This document shows positions 34,278 to 43,835 of a DNA stretch of 64,000 nucleotides, piece after piece (the first letter of the stretch is position 1; each line of letters opens with the position of its first letter). The notes under the pieces are model-generated. The model was not told the origin of the DNA. It was given only the letters and a program-made list of their open reading frames with translations, and searched no databases. A program made the position numbers and the translations under genes. Source of the DNA: Falciphora oryzae. Lineage: Eukaryota; Ascomycota; Sordariomycetes; Magnaporthales; Magnaporthaceae. The stretch is from positions 92,963-156,962 of the forward strand of contig JNVV01000041.1 in NCBI GenBank assembly GCA_000733355.1. Direction: 5' to 3'.

Positions 34278-35678
34278 ATGGACGCCTCCATGAGGGACAG
34301 CCTGCTCTTCTCCCCGACCATGGTGCACCAGACCACCTCTTCAGTCAGGACGCTGTCCAACCCCGTATTCGCCTCGCCCACGACGACCAAGCCGGCGTCG
34401 ACCAAGACGCCAGCCATGGGGAGCAGCAAGAAGGCGCTCGACATCATCAGCCTCATGTCGCCCCCGGAGCTGCCCCCGTTCGAGACCTTCAGCCAGAGCG
34501 CGCTCTCGGCCACCCCCACCATGATGCGCCCCTCCTCCGACGAGAGGCGGACGGGCCCCGACCCGCCGCTGTCGCCTCCCATCTCGCCCTTCGCCAAGTC
34601 GACAAACTGTATCGATCCCGTCCCAACCCTGCGCGAGGGCTCCCAGGACGATCCGATCTTGTACCCCAGCGCCGCTGACATCTCGCCCACTCCGTCGCAC
34701 CAGCCCCTATTCAAGGCCCCGGGCGATGCGTCGCCACCCGTCGCCGTGCCCGCAGCCACCGAGGCCAGGAGGAGCGTCGACCAGCATCTCGCCTCGCGCC
34801 CGGCGTATCTCTTCCGGGTGACCACGCCCCCGGAGCGTGAGGAGTACGAGCTGGCTCTCTACTTCAAGTCTTCGGTCATGCAGAGCTACACGCAAAACCC
34901 AAGCGGCTGGCTGCGCAAGGAGCGCGCCATCCTAATGGCGGACAAGCGAGCCAACATGAAGGCGGCCGAGGCCCGAGCAAAGTTCCAGCCCATCCTGCCG
35001 GCGAAGACGAGGCGGCCGTCGGCCATGCGTGTCACGAAGCCGAAGCCCATCCTCCCAACTTACAAACCCCTGACCGCAGCCGCCAGCGCCAGCGGCTCCC
35101 CCTCGGCCGTCATCACTACTGCTCGCCACCAGAGGCTCCCCTCAGGACCACTACCAAAGATGGGCGCGGAGGCTCCTGCCCGCCAACGCCGGGAGTCTGC
35201 GGCCGCGCTGCTGCGCAAGAAGGTCGTCAGCACGAGCCCCGAGCCACGCGGCGCCGGCGGCGCCAACGCCACGGCGAGCAACGGCAAGCCGGTGGGCCCG
35301 AACCGCGAGGACAAGGACTTCGAGGCGCTGCCCGACTACTGCCCGCCGCTGTCGTCGCTGCCCGAGAACCGGCCCAACTGCCTCAAGGTGGACTGGAAGG
35401 GCAACGCGCTGGACCTGACAAACGACCCGTACGCGCACCGGCTGCACCCGGACGAGCGGCTGCTGGCGGCGGGCCTGCGGCTCGACTGCGCGACGTACCT
35501 GACGAGCAAGCGGCGCATCTTCATGCGGCGGCTCGAGTGCGCGCGCATCGGCAAGGAGTTCCGCAAGACGGACGCGCAGCAGGCTTGCAAGATCGACGTC
35601 AACAAGGCCTCCAAGCTCTGGACGGCCTACGAGAGGGTCCACTGGCTCGACATCTCGTGGATGCACAAGTTTATGTGA
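34278..35678 (+). CDS. SWIRM-domain chromatin protein (Fun19/Laf-like)
   Basis: A 466-residue single-exon protein. Start chosen at 34278 (GCCAGCATGG context, MDASMRDSLLFSP), although the frame is open further upstream without a convincing start. Residues 1 to about 175 are Pro/Ser/Thr-rich, with SLMSPPELPPFETF and PLSPPISPF. A short conserved block RAYLF-like (RPAYLFRVTTPPEREEYELA) lies near 180-205. The SWIRM domain is C-terminal, about residues 350-462: DYCPPLSSLPENRPNCLKVD, LHPDERLLAAGLRLDCATYL, RRIFMRRLECARIGKEFRKT and WTAYERVHWLD. Fungal SWIRM proteins of this type (yeast Fun19, fission-yeast Laf1/Laf2 in the Clr6 histone deacetylase complex) act in chromatin regulation; the assignment to that complex is by homology only. 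Confidence 0.88.
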   Translation: MDASMRDSLLFSPTMVHQTTSSVRTLSNPVFASPTTTKPASTKTPAMGSSKKALDIISLMSPPELPPFETFSQSALSATPTMMRPSSDERRTGPDPPLSPPISPFAKSTNCIDPVPTLREGSQDDPILYPSAADISPTPSHQPLFKAPGDASPPVAVPAATEARRSVDQHLASRPAYLFRVTTPPEREEYELALYFKSSVMQSYTQNPSGWLRKERAILMADKRANMKAAEARAKFQPILPAKTRRPSAMRVTKPKPILPTYKPLTAAASASGSPSAVITTARHQRLPSGPLPKMGAEAPARQRRESAAALLRKKVVSTSPEPRGAGGANATASNGKPVGPNREDKDFEALPDYCPPLSSLPENRPNCLKVDWKGNALDLTNDPYAHRLHPDERLLAAGLRLDCATYLTSKRRIFMRRLECARIGKEFRKTDAQQACKIDVNKASKLWTAYERVHWLDISWMHKFM

Positions 35679-38341
35679 ACGGCCTTGGGGTCACCCTGTC
35701 TTCTACCACTATCCTCATCTTTACGACATCTTTACGACTTGGCATTTGGCATATCTACTACCCCTATTTACGAGCGCGTTGGTTTTTTTTTCTTTCTTAT
35801 ACCATGCTATCTTATTGGGACTGGTTTTGTTTTTTCCTGCTCCTCTCTGGATGGATTGCATTGGTCGGTTATTGGTTTACTGGCATCGGCTCGGACGGAT
35901 GGGCATTTCCTTTGTGATTCGGACGGACATCATACCCCTGGATACACCATCGTCATGGTCATCCCCATAACCAGCTCTGCTTGGTTGCTCCGGCGATTTT
36001 CATTTGTCCTGTTGTTGTTTTTCTCCCCCTTGACAGAACTTGGGAATGACACCCAGCAGAGATTGTTTGGTTGGCTACGTTTTTTAGGATTTGCTTTTGC
36101 CTTTTTGTGTTCTTCCCCTATCGTGGACCCCTTTATTCATATTTTCGTCCCGCAGCACATATCATCGTCACCATCATCATCATCGCATCAAGGGGGGTTC
36201 ATCTCAGACCAACAATGATACCCGGAGCTGCGCACGACCACGAAACGAACAAACAACAACCCACAAACACACCCATCATCCCACACCTCGGTTTCGCCCG
36301 TTTACGTGTCACTCCACTCCACCAGCATCTACGGATTGTTAGTTATCGGTATGGTTTTTTTTTTTTTTTTTTTTGTTTCCTTCCTTCTTGGGACTTTCTT
36401 CCATATTTGCTCGGCTCAGGATTGGATTTTGTGTCGTCGTCCCCTCATTGCAGGGCTGGCCGACCTTCTTCCCCTGTAAGGTGGGAGTTTGCCTTTTCTC
36501 CCTTCTTTTAGTTTTGGCCGAGGGTACTCGGTGGATTATGACCGAGCCACAAACACAATACCACCTGGCTGTTGGCGTCCCGCATACTCTTCTTGGATCT
36601 TGCCCGCAAGCCATCAAGCCAGTTTTTTTCTTTGGTCTCATGATTCTCTGTCAATTTGGTTCGAGCTGCCCCTAGGAGCGAGATTGGAATAAGGGGCATG
36701 GTATTGGACTGTCTACTGTATCTACCCAGGCACCCAAGTAGTGCCACTTTCTAGCCGCAGCGTTGGCCCAGCGCATCCCCGAGACATCGGACAAGGAGCG
36801 TCTTGGAGACGAGAGGTGCAAGAAACATGCGAGCGCCATGGCAGTCTAGCGAATCGAAACCTTATTGCAGACCAAAAAAAAACAAGCAAGCGTGTGAGGC
36901 AAACAAACCCGATGTGTGCAAAATGTGGTGTGTGGTCTGATGATGGCGTGCTTTGTCGACGAAAGCTCGGGGCGTCCTGCGGGGACTCGTACCTGTCATT
37001 GCCGGCGCCATTTCCATCCATACCGTCAGTGCTGCGCGTCCTTGGAAACAGGTGTTTGAAATCTCCGAGTCCGGGCGCGCTTTCACATGCCTTTCTCGCT
37101 GACCCGTACGTTCTTGACTATTTTTATTTTTTATTTTTTATTTTCATTCTATTTCGTATGCTCGACCATCATGACATGACTTCTGCTGGCTGCTGCTTTG
37201 GTCTCCGCTGTGGACATATGGACATGCCAATCCCGCTTTTACGTGCATCCATCCACCTTGGAGCGGGAGAAGCCTAACCCTTGCCCCTCGTCTCGACCAG
37301 CGGGCATCTGTCAGTCCGGCCACCCACCACCACCCTTTTGACCCGACTGCCGGCGCGCTCGCTCAGCCCTACAACGCTATGGTCGATTTCGGATCGTGGA
37401 TCCCCCTTCCTTTGAACAACGTTGCATTAGCCCCAGCAGCGGCCCCCATCTTCTCCCGGATCCGGGAGGCCGGGTTGGGAGTTAGGCTAGGGTGTATGTA
37501 CCCTTGACGGCGCTAAAAAAAAAAAAACTCTAGGCGGGCAAAGATGGGGGTTGGTAATGTTGGGGGTGGTTTTTTCTTTTCTTTTTTTTTTTTTTCTTTG
37601 TGGGGAAGGTCGGGTGGGAAGAGGAGAGGGAGTTTGAAGAGGTCAATACATGTTGAAAGTGAAAAAAAAAAAAAAAAAAAAAAAAGACGAGCAAGTGCCA
37701 TGGAGCAGCAACCCAAGTTTGAGTGCGCATGTGCGGGATATTATTTCCCCCGCTGCGCGCGAATGCGCAGTGACGCGAAGAAATCCGAGGTTGCACGCGC
37801 CGTCGCAGCTGCGCCGTCTCGCAAGGTTTCTCGCGCAGGTGCGCGGTGGTGTTTCGGCCTTTCCTGCAGCGGACCCTGCAACGCTGCGCAAATGCGACAA
37901 CAGTGCTGCGACGCCGCGCAGTTGCGCGGAAAGCACTTTTTCTTTTTTTTCTTATTTTTTCTTCTTCCTCCCTCACCGGCTAAATGGGCATTCTCTCCTT
38001 GGCGTGCTGCCCGGGGAACTGTTCCGGCTGCAAGTATGTCGTGCATCGTTATCGTTGCATTTTGACCTGCCGGCACTTGACCTTCTAGAACTATTCCGTG
38101 TTGAAGAAGCGAGTTGTCCATGGTAGGGTAGCAAGACATCGCTTTTCGTTCTGCTCGCCCGCGCAACTGGGATCTTGGGACGCGCTGCCGATGAGACTAT
38201 ATGTTTTTGGCCGCGTTTATTCATGGGGCGAGTGCTGCTAATGAAAAAAGTGTAGAATCTAGAAAGAAGCAGAGGAAATGCTCTCGTGAGGTTCTATGCT
38301 GGGTATAAATCGGGGAGAGATCACAACCACCTTCCCATCGC
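35679..38341. other. 2.7-kb convergent gene-free region
   Basis: No supportable gene. T-rich 3' sequence of the SWIRM gene runs to about 36.5 kb. Homopolymer tracts include T near 36356-36374 and 37577-37595, and a run of 24 A near 37662. A 205-bp TGCGC-rich patch lies at 37722-37928. Confidence 0.4.
37722..37928. repeat. TGCGC/GCGCA-rich patch
   Basis: Seven TGCGC and five GCGCA words within about 205 bp, bounded on both sides by long A or T tracts. The words recur at irregular spacing and no coding frame or hairpin explains them convincingly. Confidence 0.45.
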
Positions 38342-40510
38342 TCACGTAAAATCATAAACCATAAGGCTGTCTCCCCCGTCCGCCCGCTCCTTGAGCACAA
38401 TGACCATCTCGTCGTCGAACCCGACCCAGTCCCGCCGGTCCTCCCACGCCGCCGCGGCGGACGGGTTCTTGGCGGCGCGGATCTCGACGCTGAGGCCCGC
38501 GGCCGCGTCCACCACGCCGTTGTCGCGCCTCCTGCCGCCACCGTTGTCGCTGTTGCTGCCGCCCCCGCGACCGCGGCCGCTCCCCTCGAGCTCCCAGACG
38601 CGCATCTCCTCGCCGCGCGTGCTGACGCTGACGGCGCGGCCGCGCGACGTGATCTCGGCGTCCGAGATGCCGCTCGTGTGGCCCCAGAGGCGGATGCCGC
38701 GCGAGACGGCGAGCGACGACGCCGACGAGGTGCAGAGGTGGAGCACCAGCGAGTTGTCCGGCAGCGTCGCGAGCAGGTACGGGTGCGTGTAGCAGAGCGC
38801 CGTCGGCCCGGCCTCGTCGAACTCGTGGTCGTCGCAGTCTTGGTCTTCGCCCTCGTGCTCGTCCTGTCTGCGCGAGGCGGGTGCCGGCATGTCGTCGTCG
38901 GACGAGGAGTGGGCGTGGGCCGCCGCCCTCTGTGGTGTCCTGTGCGGCTGCCGTCGTGGCCTGCGCGGCGTGCGGCGTGCTCTGCCCGTGGACACGGGCT
39001 CTGTGTAGGCCAGCCGTGTTGAGCCTATCTCTGGCAGCGGGTGAGGCATTGCTGTCGCCTGGGCCGCCGGCTTGATATGAAGATCTTGGATCCCGATGGA
39101 CCATCCTTGCCAAGTGGTGAACGTGTAGGCGATCGACGCAATCGCCGTCGCCCCGGCTTTGCGAACAGACAGGGCGAGCGGCGGTTCTGACGTGTGAGAC
39201 TTGAGCGATGTCAGTAGATAGGGAGACGGCCACTTGTCGCGGCTGGCTTTCGACCCTGAGCTGCCGCCAGAGCTAGGGTTGACGTCCACGCCGGGGCCTT
39301 CAAAGGTGTAGAGAGAAACAAGGACCGACTCGGTCGCGGTCAGGAGGAACGGGTGCGAGTAGGCCATGCAGGCCAGCCTTCCGTTGCTCGAGGGCTCGTG
39401 CCTGTACTGTGGCTCCAGCACGCTCCCCTCCTTGCCGCGCCCGGTGCCGAGCGTCCAGACGCCAAAGCTCCCGTCGCAAAAGCCCAGCGCAACCCTGAGC
39501 GTCTGGCTTTCTGGCGCCCGGTCGTCGTCCACTGCCAGGGACGATGGCATCCCACCTGGGTCGTCGCGGGTGGCGGCGGCGGGCTGCAGCGATGCCTGCG
39601 CCATGATTTCCCGTGTCTTGAGGTCCCATGCGCGTAGGCCCGACTTTGCATCAGCCGTCACGGCGATGCCCTCGACCACCTTGACCAGCATCCTGGGCCG
39701 GCCGTCGTGGCCATGGCTGTTGTTTCCTGCCGCGATGCCGTCGCCCAGCCTCAGCTCCTCGACGGCGCACTTGCCCTTGGACCAGTTGTGTCGTATCCTA
39801 AATTGTCGCTTCCAGTCGACGGGCTCTAAGGTATCTGCTACTTCCTGCCCCTCTCCGGCCGCCTGGGCAGCGACGAGTGCAGGCCTCTTCCAGTACCGTC
39901 CTTTCGTCTGCTGCTGCTGCGCGTCACCCTGGCGGTGATGGTCGCGCACGATCCCGCCCCTCCTGCCGTCGGCCCACAGCGCCCTGCGGCCGGCGTAGTG
40001 TAGCTTGTGCTGCTGCTGCTGCTGCGCAGGCCTCGTCTTCGCGCTGCTTCTGTCGGCACGGAAGCCGGGGATGCGCAGGGCGCGCGGGAGGACGAAGCGC
40101 GCGTAGTAGAGCGCCTTCCAGAGCTGCGAGTCGCACGCCAGGCGGCCGAAGCGGTGTGAGACGAGCGAGACGGCGAGGAGCTGGGGGACGTCGAGGAAGG
40201 AGAGGACGCGCACGAGCAGCTCGTCCGAGAGTGCCGAGATGCGATCGACGTGTTGGCTTGCGATGGGAGCAGAGGCGGGAGTGTCGAGTTTTGGTTTCTT
40301 TGGCGGCGGCGGTTCTTGTGGTGCTCTGGCGGCGCGGGTATCTGCTTCTGCCGTCTCCGACGAGGCCCGAGGCCTTTTAGACGTCATCCTCGCGATGCTG
40401 CGCCCAAGGACGGCTTTCAGAGGGCGGCCGCCTCGGTGCTGGAGATGGGGAAATGCTGGCGGCCGAGTCGAGGATTCGTGGGGCAAAGAGCCAAGATCAG
40501 GCTTAGTCAC
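38342..40510 (-). CDS. F-box protein with WD40-like C-terminus
   Basis: A 722-residue uninterrupted frame. The F-box is near residues 89-140 (ISALSDELLVRVLSFLDVPQ, then LLAVSLVSHRFGRLACDSQLW), so the protein probably binds Skp1 and serves as a substrate adaptor of an SCF ubiquitin ligase. Downstream, DWKRQFRIRHNWSKGKC is typical of F-box/WD-type fungal proteins. The rest carries beta-propeller-like strands (AVTADAKSGLRAWDLKTREI, LRVALGFCDGSFGVWTL, GEEMRVWELEG) interrupted by Gln-, Arg- and Asp-rich low-complexity segments. An in-frame ATG at 40387 (MTSKRPRAS) may be the real start, giving 681 residues; the first 41 residues look weakly coding. No substrate is known. Confidence 0.8.
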   Translation of the reverse strand: MTKPDLGSLPHESSTRPPAFPHLQHRGGRPLKAVLGRSIARMTSKRPRASSETAEADTRAARAPQEPPPPKKPKLDTPASAPIASQHVDRISALSDELLVRVLSFLDVPQLLAVSLVSHRFGRLACDSQLWKALYYARFVLPRALRIPGFRADRSSAKTRPAQQQQQHKLHYAGRRALWADGRRGGIVRDHHRQGDAQQQQTKGRYWKRPALVAAQAAGEGQEVADTLEPVDWKRQFRIRHNWSKGKCAVEELRLGDGIAAGNNSHGHDGRPRMLVKVVEGIAVTADAKSGLRAWDLKTREIMAQASLQPAAATRDDPGGMPSSLAVDDDRAPESQTLRVALGFCDGSFGVWTLGTGRGKEGSVLEPQYRHEPSSNGRLACMAYSHPFLLTATESVLVSLYTFEGPGVDVNPSSGGSSGSKASRDKWPSPYLLTSLKSHTSEPPLALSVRKAGATAIASIAYTFTTWQGWSIGIQDLHIKPAAQATAMPHPLPEIGSTRLAYTEPVSTGRARRTPRRPRRQPHRTPQRAAAHAHSSSDDDMPAPASRRQDEHEGEDQDCDDHEFDEAGPTALCYTHPYLLATLPDNSLVLHLCTSSASSLAVSRGIRLWGHTSGISDAEITSRGRAVSVSTRGEEMRVWELEGSGRGRGGGSNSDNGGGRRRDNGVVDAAAGLSVEIRAAKNPSAAAAWEDRRDWVGFDDEMVIVLKERADGGDSLMVYDFT

Positions 40511-40616
40511 GGCGGATTCAGAGTTGATTCGTGCGCATCTAGACCGAGTCGGTGCAAGTCACTCCGGCTTTAGGTAACATTTCATTGTTCCAGATTGATT
40601 TCAGTCAACACCAAGT

Positions 40617-41387
40617 CTATGTCGCCTTCTTCTTCATAAGAGCAGCCCTCTCCTCGACCATCTTAGACATCGCCGCCCCATTGTCCGTGCCCAGCCCCGC
40701 GAACCCAGCCGCCACGCCTTTCCTGTCCTCCTCGCCCATCTCCTGGCTCATCTTCCACTTGCCCTCCAGCCGCTCGACCCTGATCTCGATGCCGATGATG
40801 TTCTTGCTCAGCAGCTCAATGTACCTTTCTGGCGCGTCCGAGACCTTCCAGGGCGCCGCCGCGTGGCCCGCGACGTGCGCCTCGGCGTGCCGCGACAGGT
40901 CGTCGACCTGGCGGCGTAGGAAAGCCGCCGTCTCCGGGTCCGAAGCGTCGCAAAAGACGCGCGCCTTGCCCCACGCCTGTACTGCTGCGTAGTTCCACGT
41001 CGGCACCACCTTGCCCGTCGCCGGCTTGGTCGCCACGTAGAACTGGGGCCGCACGTAGGCGTGGTCCGCCGCCGTGAAGAGGACGCTGACGTCGGCCTCG
41101 ACGGCGCCGTTGCCCGGTCGGCCTTCGCTGCCGCTGCTGCCGGGTGAGGCGGCCTCGGCCAGGGCCTTGCTGTGCGGGTTCATGCGTGCGAGGTGGCCGC
41201 GGAGCGTGCCCGGGTCGGCCTCGTCGTCTTCGTTGGCTACGTCCAGGACCCATGGTAGGTGCGTGCACTGGATCGTCGGATGGTTGGGCGACGGCAGTGC
41301 TGTGACTAGAACCCCCAAGGGGTTGTCCCTGATGAGCTGCCGCAGGGTCGGCACATGGGGCTCGACGTGCTTAGGATGGAGATGCAT
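40617..41387 (-). CDS. PaiB-like FMN-binding split-barrel protein
   Basis: A 256-residue protein of the PaiB/negative transcriptional regulator family with an FMN-binding split-barrel fold. It begins MHLHPKHVEPHVPTLRQLI, the usual MYxPxHF-type start, so the ATG at 41387 was chosen although the frame stays open to 41609. Conserved features include PLGVLVTALP, THLPWVLD, GTLRGHLARMNPHSKAL, FTAADHAYVRPQFY and VVPTWNYAAVQAWGKARVF, with a long C-terminal helix ending MVEERAALMKKKAT. Bacterial PaiB represses sporulation and protease genes. Fungal homologues are common but their role (regulator or FMN enzyme) is not settled. It lies tail-to-head behind the F-box gene on the same strand with about 100 bp to that gene's start. 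Confidence 0.88.
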   Translation of the reverse strand: MHLHPKHVEPHVPTLRQLIRDNPLGVLVTALPSPNHPTIQCTHLPWVLDVANEDDEADPGTLRGHLARMNPHSKALAEAASPGSSGSEGRPGNGAVEADVSVLFTAADHAYVRPQFYVATKPATGKVVPTWNYAAVQAWGKARVFCDASDPETAAFLRRQVDDLSRHAEAHVAGHAAAPWKVSDAPERYIELLSKNIIGIEIRVERLEGKWKMSQEMGEEDRKGVAAGFAGLGTDNGAAMSKMVEERAALMKKKAT

Positions 41388-41982
41388 GGTCTTGGACTGG
41401 CGATCGGTCTGCGGACGTGTCGACCTCTGATCTCGCTCCCAGTCTAAGCTGGGGAGCCACTTGGCGTAGCGAGAGGGCTTATTATAACCTTTCGGCGGCT
41501 GCGGCAGTCTTCCATCGCCAGCCACGGGTGACTCGTACGAGTCTAAATCTGGGCATATCCGCGCAAGACGATCTGTAGTTGGCTCCGAGTCTGCTCGGTG
41601 ACGGAGCACGCCGCGTGTGGACTTGCTTGATTGAGTCTGGCCGCACTCCCATCTGTGACTGACTCTTTGGAATCAGTCGATGCAACGAATCTAATATGTC
41701 GTTTGCCATTGGCTCGGGGTTTGAGGGAGTATCTATTGGGTAATACGCAATACGCGCATGCGGAGTGTACAGAGTAGACAGGGGAGCCAAACGCTATCTC
41801 GACACTACTGAGGTATTATCTGCCTGGGAATCTACTAGCAAACACCGTACGGGTGGTGGTGACACCAAGATGCAGTCCACCCTGTATTATTAATTACCGC
41901 CACACTCTTGGTCTCTCCCTCCGATGCCGGGGCCGGAGCGTCGATGACAATATGCAGCCCTCAGCAAGAGTATGGCATTCCA
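41388..41982. other. Intergenic region, PaiB-like to G1 peptidase
   Basis: 595 bp between the start of the PaiB-like gene and the stop of the peptidase gene, both on the minus strand. No gene seen. Confidence 0.45.
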
Positions 41983-42891
41983 CTAGGCGGTCCCGTACGT
42001 CCTCTTGCACACCAGCTCGGCGCCCGTCCGCGAGCAGTCGGTGAGCCGGCCTCCTTGCTGGTCCTGGTTGATGTCGACGAGGACCGCCGTGTCCATGTCG
42101 ACGCACGGCGGCGTACCGCCGCTCTCGCACGCCGATGTCACGGCCATGTCGGAGAAGGTGGCGTTGTCAAAGTCGACGAGCGGCACGGGTAGCCCGACCG
42201 ACTGCTCCAGCACAAAGTCCTCGACCAGCCACGACGCCTCGCTGCGGCACAGCTTGCCCGCGGCCCCGGCGTCGTCAAACGTCTGCGTCGCCTGCAGGCC
42301 CGTCGACAGGTTCTCAAACGTCACGCTGACGCTGACGCTGCCGGTGCCGTTGGTGGCGGCCTTGGGCGCCTTGGCAGTCACCCGCACCACGTCGCCCGGC
42401 TCGGCGTCGAGCGGGCCCGCGAAGTCGACGGACCGGCCGGGGGCGAGCTGGTACCAGGCGTTGTACGACGTGCCCTCGGGGTCCCAGAAGATGTCGACGC
42501 CGGCGCGCAGCGACGCCGAGGTGCAGGCGCGGGCGCCGTCGATGCCGACCCAGAAGGAGGCGCCATACGTGATGGGGTTGTTGCCCGTCGGGCCCCGCGT
42601 CGGCTGCCGCGCCTCGGGGACCCGGAACGTGCCCGTCGCCGACACGATGTTGCGCGCCGAGACCGTGGCGCCGCCGATGACTGATTGTTGCTGCTGCTGC
42701 TCCTCGTTGGCGGATGTGGCGGCGGCAGAGAACTTGGCGCTCTTGAGTGCCGGGCTGTTGTTGGCCTGCTGCGGCCTCAGCGTCCGCGCCACCTGGTGCT
42801 TCTCGGGCCGGTGCTGCGAGTAGCTCTTGAGCATGTTGGCGCTCGCCCCGGCGGCGCCCAGGGCGGCGGTGACAATGACGATGAACTTCAT
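41983..42891 (-). CDS. Peptidase G1 (eqolisin) homologue, catalytic Gln lost
   Basis: A 302-residue secreted protein of the glutamic peptidase G1 family. Start at 42891 (MKFIVIVTAALGAAGASANM, a signal peptide) rather than the further upstream in-frame ATG at 43002. A propeptide of about 60 residues (Gln-rich near 65-69) precedes the beta-sandwich: GTFRVPEARQP, YGASFWVGIDGARACTSASL, WDPEGTSYNAWYQLAPG, CRSEASWLVEDF. In scytalidoglutamic peptidase the dyad is Gln53 (ILQTG) and Glu136 (EDF). Here Glu is kept (about E224), but the Gln position reads SLRAGVD, that is Arg129 encoded by CGC. Peptidase activity is therefore doubtful. The gene is otherwise intact, so a non-catalytic or altered role is possible. 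The minus-strand leader is pyrimidine-rich (43040-43090). Confidence 0.88.
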   Translation of the reverse strand: MKFIVIVTAALGAAGASANMLKSYSQHRPEKHQVARTLRPQQANNSPALKSAKFSAAATSANEEQQQQQSVIGGATVSARNIVSATGTFRVPEARQPTRGPTGNNPITYGASFWVGIDGARACTSASLRAGVDIFWDPEGTSYNAWYQLAPGRSVDFAGPLDAEPGDVVRVTAKAPKAATNGTGSVSVSVTFENLSTGLQATQTFDDAGAAGKLCRSEASWLVEDFVLEQSVGLPVPLVDFDNATFSDMAVTSACESGGTPPCVDMDTAVLVDINQDQQGGRLTDCSRTGAELVCKRTYGTA

Positions 42892-43835
42892 TTTGAGGAT
42901 GTGCAGTGTGTGGGCCGAGAATGACGAATATCGTGACAGGTGTAGAAATCGTAGGCGATTCAAACGAGCGACTGTGGTTCGGAGAGAGAGAATCGGGGAC
43001 AAGATAAAAAGCCACGAATGACGGGAAGAATGGCACTGCTGCTAAAAGCAAACTGGAGAGAGAGGGAGAGAGAGAGCGAGGGCAATAAAGCCAGAGAGCG
43101 AGGGATACGCAGCGAATCACTTTAGCCATCGCTGGGCAGGATCCACGATCAGCACCTCCTTTAGGACGCGTCTCATCGCACCTGCCGTGTCACCCTGTCT
43201 GTCCAACCCGGGCAGGAAACGCCATTTTTTGTTGCATCGTTACCGCCAGGCACTCGTGGCAAACACGAGATCTTCAGGGGCCACAGAATGCACCCCGACC
43301 GCAGGCACCCGTTCTCCGCAGTAGATCAACGCGCAGTAGATCAACGATACACGCCATGTGGGCCCTGCCGCTGGCCGGTTGCAGTGCTAGGCGATGGTGC
43401 TGTGGGTATGTGGGTGGTTGGATGTTGATACGACGTTGCCATCCACCGCGGCACGGCGGCCAAATAGAAACCTGCACTCGCCCACGACAAAAAAAACGAG
43501 ACTGCAATCTGTGTCCCTCCTGTCGGGGAGTACGTTGACCGCGATGAACAACGTTAAGAAAACCGCGACTATACATCTTTTCACATTGAAAAAGGCGTGA
43601 TATTATACTTCACGACTGCTGGTAGTATATAGCCAGGTTGAACCTTTTATTTCCCATTTGTTTTTTTTTGGAAATACAAAGGGAAAACACTTGGGGCCAA
43701 AGTCACTTTGTTTTGTAGTCTCGTTTATTTTGTTGTGGGGGAGCTGCAGTTCCGACAACGCTAATCGGGCCCCCATTACCCCAATTAGTCCTGTAGATTT
43801 CCTTTCCCTATTTCCTGTGTTGAAGTCGCAGTGGT
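42892..43835. other. Intergenic region at island boundary
   Basis: No gene. It holds the CT-rich leader of the peptidase gene (minus) and AT-richer DNA with an internal direct repeat (GTAGATCAACG, near 43320-43345). Beyond it gene content changes to accessory families. Confidence 0.45.
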
